Assembly (NCBI GenBank): GCA_024228395.1
Contig: JAAETM010000468.1
Span: forward strand, 1-40,149
Length of the DNA: 40,149 nucleotides
Reading direction: 5' to 3'
Source of the DNA: a bacterium
GTDB lineage: Bacteria > Planctomycetota > UBA1135 > GCA-002686595
In this document: positions 1-8,418 of the stretch, one piece after another
How the letters are laid out: every line of letters starts with the position of its first letter
Numbering within the stretch: the first letter of the stretch is position 1
The notes under the pieces: model-generated
Database searches by the model: none
Told to the model about the DNA's origin: nothing
What the model saw: the letters and a program-made list of their open reading frames with translations, nothing else
Position numbers and translations under genes: made by a program

Positions 1-255
1 AACGCGGCGGCGGTTTGGGCCGGCGAGGCCGAGATCGTCAGCGTCGAAGGCCGCCAGGTGACGGGCGAATTCAAGGCCGGGGCGGAGCTGGCCCTCCAGG
101 AGTGCCGGAGGCACGCCATCTACACCGCCTACTTGAAGGAACGCTCACCATCTTGCGGCGTGGCCAACACCCACGTGCGAAACGAACTGACCGCAGGCCC
201 GGGCGTCACGGCATTCTGGCTGGCCAAGCACGGGATCAAAACCCTGGGGCGCTAG
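1..255 (+). CDS. DUF523 / TudS-like protein, C-terminal part
   Basis: This is the last 84 codons of a gene whose start lies left of the window; it is read in the frame beginning at base 1 and stops at TAG 253-255. The visible part carries the DUF523 signature: a VEGRQVTGEF segment, then LKERSPSCG with its invariant cysteine, then a glycine-rich GPGVTAFWLAKHGIKTL end. DUF523 proteins are small cytoplasmic proteins. Some characterised members (TudS) are [4Fe-4S] enzymes that desulfurate thiouracil, with the SPSCG cysteine as a cluster ligand. The N-terminal half, which would hold the other cysteines, is missing, so enzymatic activity cannot be judged. The family call rests on motif recognition and is fairly sure; the desulfidase role is inference. 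Confidence 0.8.
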   Translation, partial: NAAAVWAGEAEIVSVEGRQVTGEFKAGAELALQECRRHAIYTAYLKERSPSCGVANTHVRNELTAGPGVTAFWLAKHGIKTLGR

Positions 256-304
256 CAGAGCAGGGATTTCTCCACGGGGAAGCACAGTTCTTCGGGCGAC
301 CTGG

Positions 305-1078
305 CTAGTCCCGAATCCGTTTCGGGTGCGACACGGTCACGATGTGGAAGCCCAGCAGATTGAACAGGGGCAAAGCGCACAACAATCGATCAATGCCCAG
401 GAAGGCCTTGGTGATCCAATAATTGCCTGGGATGTAGCGCAGGATGCTCAGGTGATCGGGAAAGCCTGCGAACACGTAGGCGAGGAAGCCGTACTTTTTG
501 ACCTTGGGTGTTTCGAAGTTCGCCTGCTCTAACAGATCGAGCACACCCTTGCGGGTAAAGCCTTGGTCGCCCACATCGAAGTGCTGGGACTTGCGATACA
601 TAACGGCGCGGGCCAGGCGGATGATCGGGTTGTCGTTGCAGGGTTCGCTCATGATGAGCACACCACCGGGGCGCAGGGCCTCGTTGCAGTGCTTGAGGAA
701 GGCCACATGGTCGCGAGTGTGGTGCAGGCTGCCCTTGCAGAAGACCACATCAAAGACACCCGGCTTGAAGGGCAAGCATTCCGCATCGCCGGTGATCAGC
801 TTCGCATCGGGAATGTATTGGCCCGACACCTGGAGCATTTCAAAGCTGATATCCAAGCCCACGGCCGAGGGGTGTTTCTCCAGGAGCTCGGCCAGGAAGA
901 AACCGGTGCCGCAGCCCAAATCCAGGATCGCCTTGGAGCCTTCGGGCACGTGGCCCATCATTTCAGCGTGCCAATCCTGCTGGAACAGGCGGCTGAACGG
1001 GAACGAGTAGCGGAAGGCGTAGCGCGGGGCGAGTGCACGGTGCAGCTCGATTTGGGCTTGTGCGTTGTTGGAGGACAT
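305..1078 (-). CDS. Class I SAM-dependent methyltransferase (Methyltransf_11/25 type)
   Basis: A 257-residue cytoplasmic protein with a Rossmann-type methyltransferase fold. Motif I is ILDLGCGTGFF at residues 51-61, the acidic post-I strand is AVGLDIS, a GDAECLPF segment matches the adenine-binding loop, and FDVVFCKGSLHHTRD at about 109-123 is the post-motif typical of Methyltransf_11. A LRPGGVLIMSEP segment follows. The substrate is not evident; the hydrophobic C-terminal third could bind a lipid-like substrate. I chose the ATG at 1078 because it starts just ahead of the conserved region; an upstream TTG at 1165 would add 29 poorly structured residues. The gene is divergent from the flippase at 1255, so a shared control region at 1079-1254 is likely. 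Methylation of a glycan or lipid in this envelope gene cluster is possible but unproven. Confidence 0.85.
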   Translation of the reverse strand: MSSNNAQAQIELHRALAPRYAFRYSFPFSRLFQQDWHAEMMGHVPEGSKAILDLGCGTGFFLAELLEKHPSAVGLDISFEMLQVSGQYIPDAKLITGDAECLPFKPGVFDVVFCKGSLHHTRDHVAFLKHCNEALRPGGVLIMSEPCNDNPIIRLARAVMYRKSQHFDVGDQGFTRKGVLDLLEQANFETPKVKKYGFLAYVFAGFPDHLSILRYIPGNYWITKAFLGIDRLLCALPLFNLLGFHIVTVSHPKRIRD

Positions 1079-1254
1079 GTGGGAGCGCGACTGGGAAGCC
1101 GAAGAAGTGTACCCGCTGAATTTGTCCCCGGATGACACCGCTTGCTTGGAATTCCCTCTCAACAAGAGACAATAACCGGGGTGCGGGGCAATTCTGGTCC
1201 TGTGCGTGCCGATTCATAGAAACTCGGAGCCTCCCCGCTCCCTTGTTACCCACC

Positions 1255-2781
1255 ATGCTGAAGAATATCGGATCCAACTGGGCCCTGAGCGCCATCCAGA
1301 TCGTGATGTTCCTAGTGCTGGTTCCATTTGTGGCGAGTTCGTTGGGCAAGAATTTGTATGGCGCATGGGAGATCATCATCGGGTGGACAATGCCCCTGCA
1401 ACTATTGGCCATGGGCATCCCCATGGCCACCGTGCGCCATATCACATCCGCCGTCTCCGCTGGCGACCACAAGGAAGCCGATCGGGTCTTGGGGGCCAGC
1501 CTCTCCCTGTCCATAGTCGTTGGCTTGATCGCTCTAGCCTTAGGGTCGGTTGTCTACCTGATCGTCTCGGACTACATATTCGAAAACGAGAATTGGAGCC
1601 TCTCTCCGGCTGAGTTGAAAGATGCTCAGCAGGCCCTGCTCGCCATGCTTCTGTTTGTAGGGTCTTCCTTCACGCTTCGGTTGCCGTATGCGATCTACGA
1701 CGCACACCACGATTTTGTGGTTCGCAACCTCATCCAAGGCGGTGGTTTCCTACTTCGCTTCGGTCTAACCCTGGCGGCCTTGACCGTACGGCCCTCCACG
1801 ATGGTTTTGGCATCGGTCTTGATATCGGTAGCCGTCTGCGAGTTCCTGACCGCCTCTGTGGTCTCAAGCCACAGGCACAACCCCATGAAGGTGCGGCCTG
1901 GCCCCATGGAAAAGAAGCTGGTCAAGAAGCTCTTCTCCTTCGGCATCTTCGCCTTCCTGATCAACATGGGTGCGCTGTTGGCATTCAAGATCGACGCAAA
2001 CGTCATTGGTTTGTTCATGACGCCGATCGACGTGGCCGACTACGCCTTGGGCAATAAGATCTTCGATCAGTTCATCACCCTATTACTCGCCATCGGCATG
2101 GTAGCAATGCCTATGGCCACCAAGCTCTGGTCCGAAAAGGACTTCAACGGTGTGCGCGTCGTGTTCATGAAGTGGTCGAAGATCGCGACCTCCATGGTGA
2201 TGTTGGTGGGCGGGTACTTGGTCGTCTTGGGTCCAGAATTCCTGGAAGCTTGGTTGTCTACTGACTACACACCGCGCATCGGGACGGTCATGCAAACCCT
2301 GATGATCTCGTTCTTCTTCTTCCTACCGATGCGAGGTGTAGCGCTTCCCGTCTTGATGGGCATCGGAAAGACCAAGGGACCCGGCTTTGGCCTGCTTGCC
2401 ATGGGGCTGTGCAATCTGGCTCTCAGCCTGATTCTGGTTCAGCACTATGGCATCTATGGCGTGGCTGTCGGAACCGCAGTCCCCAACGTGGTGTTTGCGT
2501 TGCTGTTCATGTACCTGGCCTGCAAACACGTGGAAGTCCCCGTCGACGACTACCTGAAGTACTCGGTGCAACGCTCCATCTTCGGCGCCCTGCCTGCCCT
2601 GGGCTTCCTGGCTCTCATGAAATATCAGGTCGGGGTTGAAGGTTGGTTGCTCGTGCTCGTCAGCGGTGTGGTCTACACGGCGATCTTCATCGTCTGCCAG
2701 CTATTCTTCGTCTACAAGGACGACCCCTACACCGACCCGTTGGCGCTCATCAAGCAGAAACTCGAGGCGCGCCGTTCATGA
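1255..2781 (+). CDS. Oligosaccharide flippase-like membrane protein (Wzx/MATE superfamily)
   Basis: A 508-residue polytopic inner-membrane protein. The start ATG at 1255 opens MLKNIGSNWALSAIQIVMF, the usual beginning of polysaccharide-biosynthesis (Wzx/RfbX) flippases, and the chain then alternates about 12-14 hydrophobic segments to near the C-terminus. The SPAYD-like periodic layout, the early VASSLGKNLYGAWEIIIGW loop and a second half beginning at KLFSFGIFAFLINMGALL, which repeats the first-half pattern, agree with this family. Members move lipid-linked oligosaccharides across the cytoplasmic membrane. The stop codon overlaps the start of the next gene, so the two are probably translated together. 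No polymerase (Wzy) or chain-length gene is visible, so the glycan remains unknown. An in-frame TTG/ATG extension to 1132 exists but lacks family similarity. Confidence 0.87.
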   Translation: MLKNIGSNWALSAIQIVMFLVLVPFVASSLGKNLYGAWEIIIGWTMPLQLLAMGIPMATVRHITSAVSAGDHKEADRVLGASLSLSIVVGLIALALGSVVYLIVSDYIFENENWSLSPAELKDAQQALLAMLLFVGSSFTLRLPYAIYDAHHDFVVRNLIQGGGFLLRFGLTLAALTVRPSTMVLASVLISVAVCEFLTASVVSSHRHNPMKVRPGPMEKKLVKKLFSFGIFAFLINMGALLAFKIDANVIGLFMTPIDVADYALGNKIFDQFITLLLAIGMVAMPMATKLWSEKDFNGVRVVFMKWSKIATSMVMLVGGYLVVLGPEFLEAWLSTDYTPRIGTVMQTLMISFFFFLPMRGVALPVLMGIGKTKGPGFGLLAMGLCNLALSLILVQHYGIYGVAVGTAVPNVVFALLFMYLACKHVEVPVDDYLKYSVQRSIFGALPALGFLALMKYQVGVEGWLLVLVSGVVYTAIFIVCQLFFVYKDDPYTDPLALIKQKLEARRS

Positions 2782-3926
2782 TGTGGCCGCTCTATCTGGT
2801 GGGTGCGGGTCTGCTCGGTTGGGTCGCAACCGAAGCCTTGGCGCGCCTCTACATGAAAGCCCGCGGTCGCTACTACGCCTGGCAGCCCAATGCGCGCACG
2901 CGCATGGAAATGGACCTTACGGCGCTGCCCCAACTCGATGCGGTCACCCACTTCGACATCAACTCGATCGGAGAGCGCGGCGCCGAACCTCCCACCGGCT
3001 CAAACTACTACCACGCCATCGCCATGGGTGGCAGCGCGGTTGAATGCTACATGCTCGATCAAAAGACCGAGTGGCCACACCAGGTGCAGCTGCAGCTGAA
3101 CCAGCCCGAGGCCCTCGCGACCTTGGGCGTGGACAGCGTGCACGTGGGCAACATCGGGCGCTCGCTCATGGCCTGCGGCCCCCTGTGCACCATGCTCGAT
3201 GGGGTGCTGCGCAACTACGAGTCGGTGGATCTGATCTTCATGATGGTGGGCTCCAGTGACATTGTGGCCTGGACGGAACAGGGCGCCCCCGCCGATTACA
3301 CCCCCAAGGAAATGGACGCCCACGCCATTTTTCGCGCGCATCCCTTAGGTCCCTTCTCCTGGAACCCCATGTCGAGCGCCTTCCGCCGCCTAGCCTCTTC
3401 CGCCTATCGCAAGTGGGCCAAACCCATCGAACAACGCGAGCGCGTGGGCAAGTCCGTGCAGCGCAACCAGGAAAAGCGTGCCCAGGGCACCATGCTAAAG
3501 CACGTGCCTGACGCCAGCCCGATGCTCGAACTCTACCGGGAGAATCTCACCCGCTTGGTGGGCATCGCGCGCAAGAAAGCGAAACGCGTACTGTTGGTCC
3601 ACACCCCCTGGGTGGACCGCGAACTCAGCGCTGAAGAGCAGAAGCACCTTTGGAACTTTGGCTCAGGCAAGGCCCAAGTGGGGCAGGTGCAAGAGTACTT
3701 CCCCTGGGACACCGCGCTCTCATTCCTCAAGGGCATGGATAGGGTCACCCACGAGGTTGCGGCTGACTTGGGCACCGCGCAGGTGGATTTGATTCCGCAC
3801 ATCGAACAGAACTTCAACACGTTCTACGACGACCTACACCTCACGCCCAAGGGTTGCCGCGACGTGGGCCAGCTTGTGGCCGACGCCATCGTCGCGGATC
3901 ACGCGTCCCGATCTTCGGGCTCCTGA
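2778..3926 (+). CDS. SGNH/GDSL-hydrolase-like membrane-anchored protein
   Basis: A 382-residue protein starting with a hydrophobic segment (residues 1-22), likely a membrane anchor or uncleaved signal. The start ATG at 2778 overlaps the flippase stop (ATGA), which indicates translational coupling. SGNH-type blocks are present but modified: the nucleophile block reads AMGGSAVE (Ser86) in place of GDS, the third block reads MVGSSD where the family has GxND, and the C-terminal block is DDLHLTPKG with Asp351 and His354. The serine, aspartate and histidine of a triad are therefore present while the oxyanion Asn is replaced. Such proteins beside a flippase often add or remove acyl groups on exported glycans; that role is inferred. 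Its 3' end overlaps the convergent gene by 28 bases. Confidence 0.78.
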   Translation: MMWPLYLVGAGLLGWVATEALARLYMKARGRYYAWQPNARTRMEMDLTALPQLDAVTHFDINSIGERGAEPPTGSNYYHAIAMGGSAVECYMLDQKTEWPHQVQLQLNQPEALATLGVDSVHVGNIGRSLMACGPLCTMLDGVLRNYESVDLIFMMVGSSDIVAWTEQGAPADYTPKEMDAHAIFRAHPLGPFSWNPMSSAFRRLASSAYRKWAKPIEQRERVGKSVQRNQEKRAQGTMLKHVPDASPMLELYRENLTRLVGIARKKAKRVLLVHTPWVDRELSAEEQKHLWNFGSGKAQVGQVQEYFPWDTALSFLKGMDRVTHEVAADLGTAQVDLIPHIEQNFNTFYDDLHLTPKGCRDVGQLVADAIVADHASRSSGS

Positions 3927-5062
3927 TCCTCGAAGCTGGCTGCGCTGTGCAGGGCCCAGGCGTGGCCGATCAACCCCAGCAACACGATGTGCAAGGCATA
4001 GAGCAAGTGGATCGCGAGTCCACTTTCCATGGCGATCTCCCGGGCCGCCCCCATGGCGGTGAAACCAACCACCCAGCCGGCATCCTGGGAGCCAAAGCCG
4101 GCGAAAGCACTGATCGGTAGCAAGCCGAACAACACGGCCAGACCCGCCCCAAACACCGATTGGGCAAACCCCAAATCTTGCAAGCCGAACCCCTGGGCCA
4201 AAATGCCATAGAAGAGGAAAACGCCAAGCCAAATCGGGGGGCTCCACAATGCGGCACGCAGTAAGGCCGAGCGTGAGACTTCGCCCAAGGCCACGCCGAG
4301 TTTCTGCAGAAACCTGGATAGGAAGGAACCGACCCTGCCGCCCCGGCGCGTCACAGGATCCAGGAGCCGCTGCAAACGCCCCACGAACCAGGAACCCATC
4401 CATAGTCCGACCGCCATGAGCAACACTAGGGGCAAGAGACCCAGGCCAAGGATCCAAATGCGCCCCGGCGCGGGACAAAGTTCCAGTCCACCAACCACCA
4501 AACAAGCCACCGCCAAGAAGGCGGTCACGCATACCAAATCAAGCAACCGCGCCACAAACAGAACCGCGAGTCCGCGGGCCGCGGGCACCTGCAAACCACG
4601 GCGCAGGTAGAGAACCAGGGAGGCCTCCCCCACCTTTCCAGGCAACACATACGCCATCATCGAATGCGCCAAAGTGATAGGCAACAGCAATCCCAACGTC
4701 GGTACGCGGTGGTCTTTTTCCCAGGTCGAATTGCGCAACAAGGAACGAAAACGCGCTGCTCGAAGCGGGTAAATGCAAAGCTGCACGCCGAGCGCGGCAA
4801 AGTAAATGCCCCCAAGAACCTGACGGAACGCTCGCAGCACCTGCCCCATGCTAACCCCGCTCCAAAACAGCAAGGCCCACACCAAAAGTGCGGTTATGAC
4901 CATCGAGAGAAGGATCGAGCGCAGGTTCTTCACGCTTTGGAGTCTATCGAGCCGCAAACAAAAACGGCGCCACCATTCGCTGGAAGTAGCGAGCGGAAGC
5001 GCCGAAGTGATGTCGTGGCGGGGTAAAGGTCGAATGCCTTGAACACTCGCCAATGCCAACAT
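3899..5062 (-). CDS. Lysylphosphatidylglycerol synthase TM-region / UPF0104-type membrane protein
   Basis: A 387-residue integral membrane protein. After about 45 polar residues, 7-8 hydrophobic helices follow, beginning at LLSMVITALLVWALLFW. Family marks are the YPLRAARFRSLLRN segment after helix 2, the VLPGKVGEASLVLYLRR segment, ARLLDLVC, and the late FAGFGSQDAGWVVGF block. These match the flippase-like domain found in MprF and the many stand-alone UPF0104 proteins, which are thought to move lipids or glycolipids. There is no C-terminal aminoacyl-transferase domain, so it is not a full MprF. ATG at 5062 is the only good upstream start; a later Met would cut into the first helix. It lies tail-to-tail with the SGNH gene. 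Substrate unknown. Confidence 0.82.
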   Translation of the reverse strand: MLALASVQGIRPLPRHDITSALPLATSSEWWRRFCLRLDRLQSVKNLRSILLSMVITALLVWALLFWSGVSMGQVLRAFRQVLGGIYFAALGVQLCIYPLRAARFRSLLRNSTWEKDHRVPTLGLLLPITLAHSMMAYVLPGKVGEASLVLYLRRGLQVPAARGLAVLFVARLLDLVCVTAFLAVACLVVGGLELCPAPGRIWILGLGLLPLVLLMAVGLWMGSWFVGRLQRLLDPVTRRGGRVGSFLSRFLQKLGVALGEVSRSALLRAALWSPPIWLGVFLFYGILAQGFGLQDLGFAQSVFGAGLAVLFGLLPISAFAGFGSQDAGWVVGFTAMGAAREIAMESGLAIHLLYALHIVLLGLIGHAWALHSAASFEDQEPEDRDA

Positions 5063-5140
5063 CGGTTCGACTTTTGCTTTACTTGACTTGTTTTTGCCAA
5101 CAGCAGCGCATCAACCGCCCCGCAATCGGAGTTTAACCTG

Positions 5141-5178
5141 CGCGGGCGCTCTTCACTCGCAAGTGAAAGGCGCCCGCG
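5141..5178 (-). terminator. Hairpin downstream of the HEAT/VWA gene
   Basis: The arm CGCGGGCGC (5141-5149) pairs with GCGCCCGCG (5170-5178), and inside it TTCACT (5152-5157) pairs with AGTGAA (5162-5167) around a 4-base loop, with one mismatch and one wobble pair between the stems. It lies 26 bases beyond the stop of the minus-strand VWA gene. There is no clear T-run after the stem, so it may be a rho-aided stop or a 3'-end stabiliser rather than a classical intrinsic terminator. Confidence 0.55.
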
Positions 5179-5204
5179 AACAAGTCGTGAACATCTTCAA
5201 AGTC

Positions 5205-7391
5205 CTATTCGATTTGAATGAACTTACCACCGGTGTCCTTGGCCAACCATTCCAAAATTTGCAGGGTGCCACCCAACGCAATGGTATGAATTCGCACATT
5301 GCGGTTGGTGTTGAGAGCCCTCACAGCCTCGCGAATGGAACCGGGATCGATGATGTCGCCAACCGAGGGCTCCCCGTCGGAGAGCACCATAATGGTATCC
5401 ACATCAGGGTCGAGGAAAGCCTGCTCCAAGGATCCGAAGAGGTTGGTTCCACCTCCGGCACCCAGCGCTTTCGCCCATTCCTTGGCCGCGTCGCGGTCGG
5501 GTTCTTCCGTCTCGGCTAAGGGCTCCTCCCCCCAGTTGTCCACACCGCCACTGAACGAGATCATGTCAAAGCGGGTCCCCTTCTTGAGGGCGTCAATGGC
5601 CTGGGCCAACTCTTCCTTGGCGCGCTCCATGCGAACCTGTCCACGTTGCCCGACGTACTCAGCCTTGAGCACTTCGTTCATGGATCCGGAAACGTCTATG
5701 ATGAAGATCACTCTAGACGAACGAATCTCCATGCCGAAGAAACGGGCGGGGCGAGAGCGTTCTTTTTGAGCCTTGAGGGCACGCTTGCGGATGGCTTCGC
5801 GCAGTTCCCCGGCGGTCAAGAGGTCCACATTCCCACCAGACTTATCGTGCCATGCTTTCCAAGTTTGCGCGTTCATGCCGAAGTTCTTCCCGGTCATGCG
5901 GAACAGGGTCTCGCCAAACTCATGGAGCAAACGGCCCGATTCCTCCGGCATACGATCGATGATGGGCAATAAAACCTCCGCATCATCCATTTTTTCCAGG
6001 GCCACAAGCGAGGCTTGGCGAATCGACCAGGAGGGATCACTCAGCCAGCCGATGATGCGCTGCAGGTCTTCCTCGCGACCCAAACGCATGATTTCCATGG
6101 TTGCGGCAACCTTGATAGCCTCCTTGCCGGTCTCACTCCAGTTGTGGAGGCGTTCGATCCACTCGGCGTTCTTCTTGTAGAGCACTCCAAGGCCTTCCAG
6201 GTAGGCCGCCACGGCAGCCGGGTCCTTTTCCTTCTTGAGGCTCTTTTCAAAGAGCTTGTAGGTTCCCTCCGCACCGGCACGCGCCAAGAAACGGATGGTC
6301 GCAATTCGCTCGGTGGGAAGTTTGGATTTGATTCCCTTCTGCGCCTTCTTGATCACCTTGTCGCTACAGGGGACGGGCATCGCATCCAAGATGAAGATGC
6401 GCTCATTCTTCTTGGCCTTGCCCAGGCGTCCTAACAATTCTTCTGTCACCTTCTCAGGATCCATGTCCCGCAGCAGGCGCGCCATGGTCCAGTTGAGAGA
6501 AACCGGAGTAGTGCTCTTTGACTTGGCAATCTCCACGAAAATGGGCAACATTTCGATGCCCCTGTGCTTGGCCAAAATTTCGGCTGCAGCGGAGCGAACC
6601 TCTCCGGGGTAGGTCACCTTGGTGAGGGCTTTCTCCGCACGCTTCTCGATATCCTTGGCGCGCTTTTCATCGAGGGTGCGCAAGAGGGTTGCGAAGAGGC
6701 GCGGGACCGATTCCTTTTCGATGTACGTTTCAAGGTCTTTCACTTCTGCCCGCGGACCAAAAGCCTTCAAAGCCATGTCGCGCATGACCGTGCTGTTGGT
6801 GAGCACGGTGCCCTTCTCCTCTTCCTCAGCACCCTTCTTACCCTTCCTTTTTTTCTTCTTTTTCTTCTTTTTCTTCTTCGCCCCTCCTTTGGCGTCCTTC
6901 GCCATGCTCGGCAGCAGGTAGATGCCCCTCAGGAACTCCATGTCGGAGGCTCCCGTGCCTTCGATGTAAAGCTCTAAAGCCCGCTCACGCACATCTGCGG
7001 GCAAGGGTGTTTCCACCAGCACGCGCAGATAATGGGGACCTGAAACCGAGCAACCACTCAGTGCCGCCAGGGCCGCGTCACGAATTTCGGGATCTGCCGT
7101 TTGGCTGACGGCGTTGGCCAAGAACTCGGCGGCCTTGGCGCCGTGCCCTTCCAAACCATCGAAGCCCGCGACGGCGGACAGCACCTGGATACGTGTATAT
7201 ATCGTGGCCAAGTTGGGATAGAACTCGATCAGACCATCGAGGGCCTCGATGGTCCCATCCTCCGCCACCTCCTGCAATACTTCCTCGGGAGTATCGTCCC
7301 GGAGACGTTTCATTTCCTTGAGGTTGTCTCCCAAATCCTGGGGGACGGCGAGGAACAAACTGAGCCCGAAGGCCAAGATCAAAGATTTCAT
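5205..7391 (-). CDS. Secreted HEAT-repeat protein with C-terminal von Willebrand factor A domain
   Basis: A 728-residue protein. Residues 1-17 (KSLILAFGLSLFLAV) look like a signal peptide. Residues about 20-530 are alpha-helical and repeat-like (many paired amphipathic helices of HEAT/ARM type). A strongly basic stretch at about 167-182 contains ten consecutive lysines, followed by an acidic EEEE patch. The C-terminal 170 residues are a VWA domain: VIFIIDVSGSM gives the MIDAS DxSxS (Asp566, Ser568, Ser570), a GGGTNLFG loop supplies the Thr, and VLSDGEPSVGD supplies the second Asp. The metal-ion site is thus complete and ligand binding is plausible. The domain runs to the C-terminus with no anchor. 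It starts 27 bases after the glycosyltransferase stop, so cotranscription is likely. Partner unknown. Confidence 0.88.
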   Translation of the reverse strand: MKSLILAFGLSLFLAVPQDLGDNLKEMKRLRDDTPEEVLQEVAEDGTIEALDGLIEFYPNLATIYTRIQVLSAVAGFDGLEGHGAKAAEFLANAVSQTADPEIRDAALAALSGCSVSGPHYLRVLVETPLPADVRERALELYIEGTGASDMEFLRGIYLLPSMAKDAKGGAKKKKKKKKKKRKGKKGAEEEEKGTVLTNSTVMRDMALKAFGPRAEVKDLETYIEKESVPRLFATLLRTLDEKRAKDIEKRAEKALTKVTYPGEVRSAAAEILAKHRGIEMLPIFVEIAKSKSTTPVSLNWTMARLLRDMDPEKVTEELLGRLGKAKKNERIFILDAMPVPCSDKVIKKAQKGIKSKLPTERIATIRFLARAGAEGTYKLFEKSLKKEKDPAAVAAYLEGLGVLYKKNAEWIERLHNWSETGKEAIKVAATMEIMRLGREEDLQRIIGWLSDPSWSIRQASLVALEKMDDAEVLLPIIDRMPEESGRLLHEFGETLFRMTGKNFGMNAQTWKAWHDKSGGNVDLLTAGELREAIRKRALKAQKERSRPARFFGMEIRSSRVIFIIDVSGSMNEVLKAEYVGQRGQVRMERAKEELAQAIDALKKGTRFDMISFSGGVDNWGEEPLAETEEPDRDAAKEWAKALGAGGGTNLFGSLEQAFLDPDVDTIMVLSDGEPSVGDIIDPGSIREAVRALNTNRNVRIHTIALGGTLQILEWLAKDTGGKFIQIE

Positions 7392-7418
7392 GGGGGTACT
7401 TGGGTTTGCCCGGGAGGG

Positions 7419-8348
7419 CTAGAGTCGGGACTTCTTGTCGATCAGGTCAGCGATCATGCCAAGGGACAGAATCTGGACCAACGCCACAAATAGCAGCACG
7501 GTCTTGTCGCTCAGGTTTGGTGCAGACTCCACAACAAACATGTCGAAGTAGGTCGAACCCATGATGAGCACCATTAGGAGGCACGCAACCGGGTAAAAAA
7601 CCTTGAGCGGATTGAAGTAGAGCACGGTGCGCACGATTAAGGCGACAAAACCCAAGGTATCCCGAATGGGTCGTATCTTGGAGCGGCCGGATCGAGCGGC
7701 GTAATCGATGACCACATAATCCACCCGATGGCCATTTGTCAGGGACGCCAGGGTGATTGTGGTGGTAAAGCTAAAGCCATTGGGCAGAATCGGCAGATAG
7801 GACAAGACCAGGTCCTTGCGCATGGCTCTCAGGCCAGAATTCAGGTCGGGGATGCGGGTGCCTGCCAGGTAGGAGGCCAACTTTCGCAGGGCCGTTTTTG
7901 CGGGCCGACGGACCAAAGGAATGTTCACGTCTGCGCCGGTGCGCGCACCAACCGCCATATCCGCCCCGTCGCGCACATGCTGAACCAACTCCTGAATACG
8001 GTCCTCAGGATAGGTGCCGTCCGCGTCGGTGATCACCACCACATCGTGCTCGGCGGAATTGAATCCCGTGCGCAGGGAGGCACCGTAACCGCAGTTGACG
8101 CCATGGTTGATCACGTGCAAGTCAGAAAATTCGCTCTGCAGATCCCTCAGAATTGTGCCTGTGCGATCCGTTGAACCATCGTTTACGACCAGCAACTCAA
8201 AGGGCTCATCCCACTTGAGTGCACTGAGTCGGCGCACAACGCCCTCGATACCACCTTCCTCGTCATAGGCGGGCACCACGAGCGTAATGCCGGGGGTGGC
8301 GGTCTTTCTAGGACGGCGGTCGTCCAATAGCTGCTGGGAAGGGCTCAT
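7419..8348 (-). CDS. Glycosyltransferase family 2 (DPM1-like) with C-terminal membrane helices
   Basis: A 309-residue protein. The GT-A nucleotide-sugar fold is evident: ITLVVPAYDEEGGI at residues 21-34, VVNDGSTDRT at 54-63, and the metal-binding DAD at 108-110 within TDADGTYPED. A GYGASLRTGF segment and LNSGLRAMRK (acceptor region) agree with dolichyl/undecaprenyl-phosphate sugar transferases. Two hydrophobic segments near 240-262 and 280-305 anchor it to the inner membrane, as in GtrB/ArnC-like enzymes. It probably transfers a sugar from a nucleotide donor to a polyprenyl phosphate; donor sugar unknown. ATG at 8348 is the natural start. It is upstream of, and likely cotranscribed with, the HEAT/VWA gene. 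A GT-C acceptor-side enzyme exists at 14446, which could use such a lipid-linked sugar (inference). Confidence 0.9.
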   Translation of the reverse strand: MSPSQQLLDDRRPRKTATPGITLVVPAYDEEGGIEGVVRRLSALKWDEPFELLVVNDGSTDRTGTILRDLQSEFSDLHVINHGVNCGYGASLRTGFNSAEHDVVVITDADGTYPEDRIQELVQHVRDGADMAVGARTGADVNIPLVRRPAKTALRKLASYLAGTRIPDLNSGLRAMRKDLVLSYLPILPNGFSFTTTITLASLTNGHRVDYVVIDYAARSGRSKIRPIRDTLGFVALIVRTVLYFNPLKVFYPVACLLMVLIMGSTYFDMFVVESAPNLSDKTVLLFVALVQILSLGMIADLIDKKSRL

Positions 8349-8418
8349 CGCGAGGAGTCTACAACATGGCCGCGGACTTGAGCACCGGGCGAGCGTTGTT
8401 GTCCCCTATTTCGGGGTG

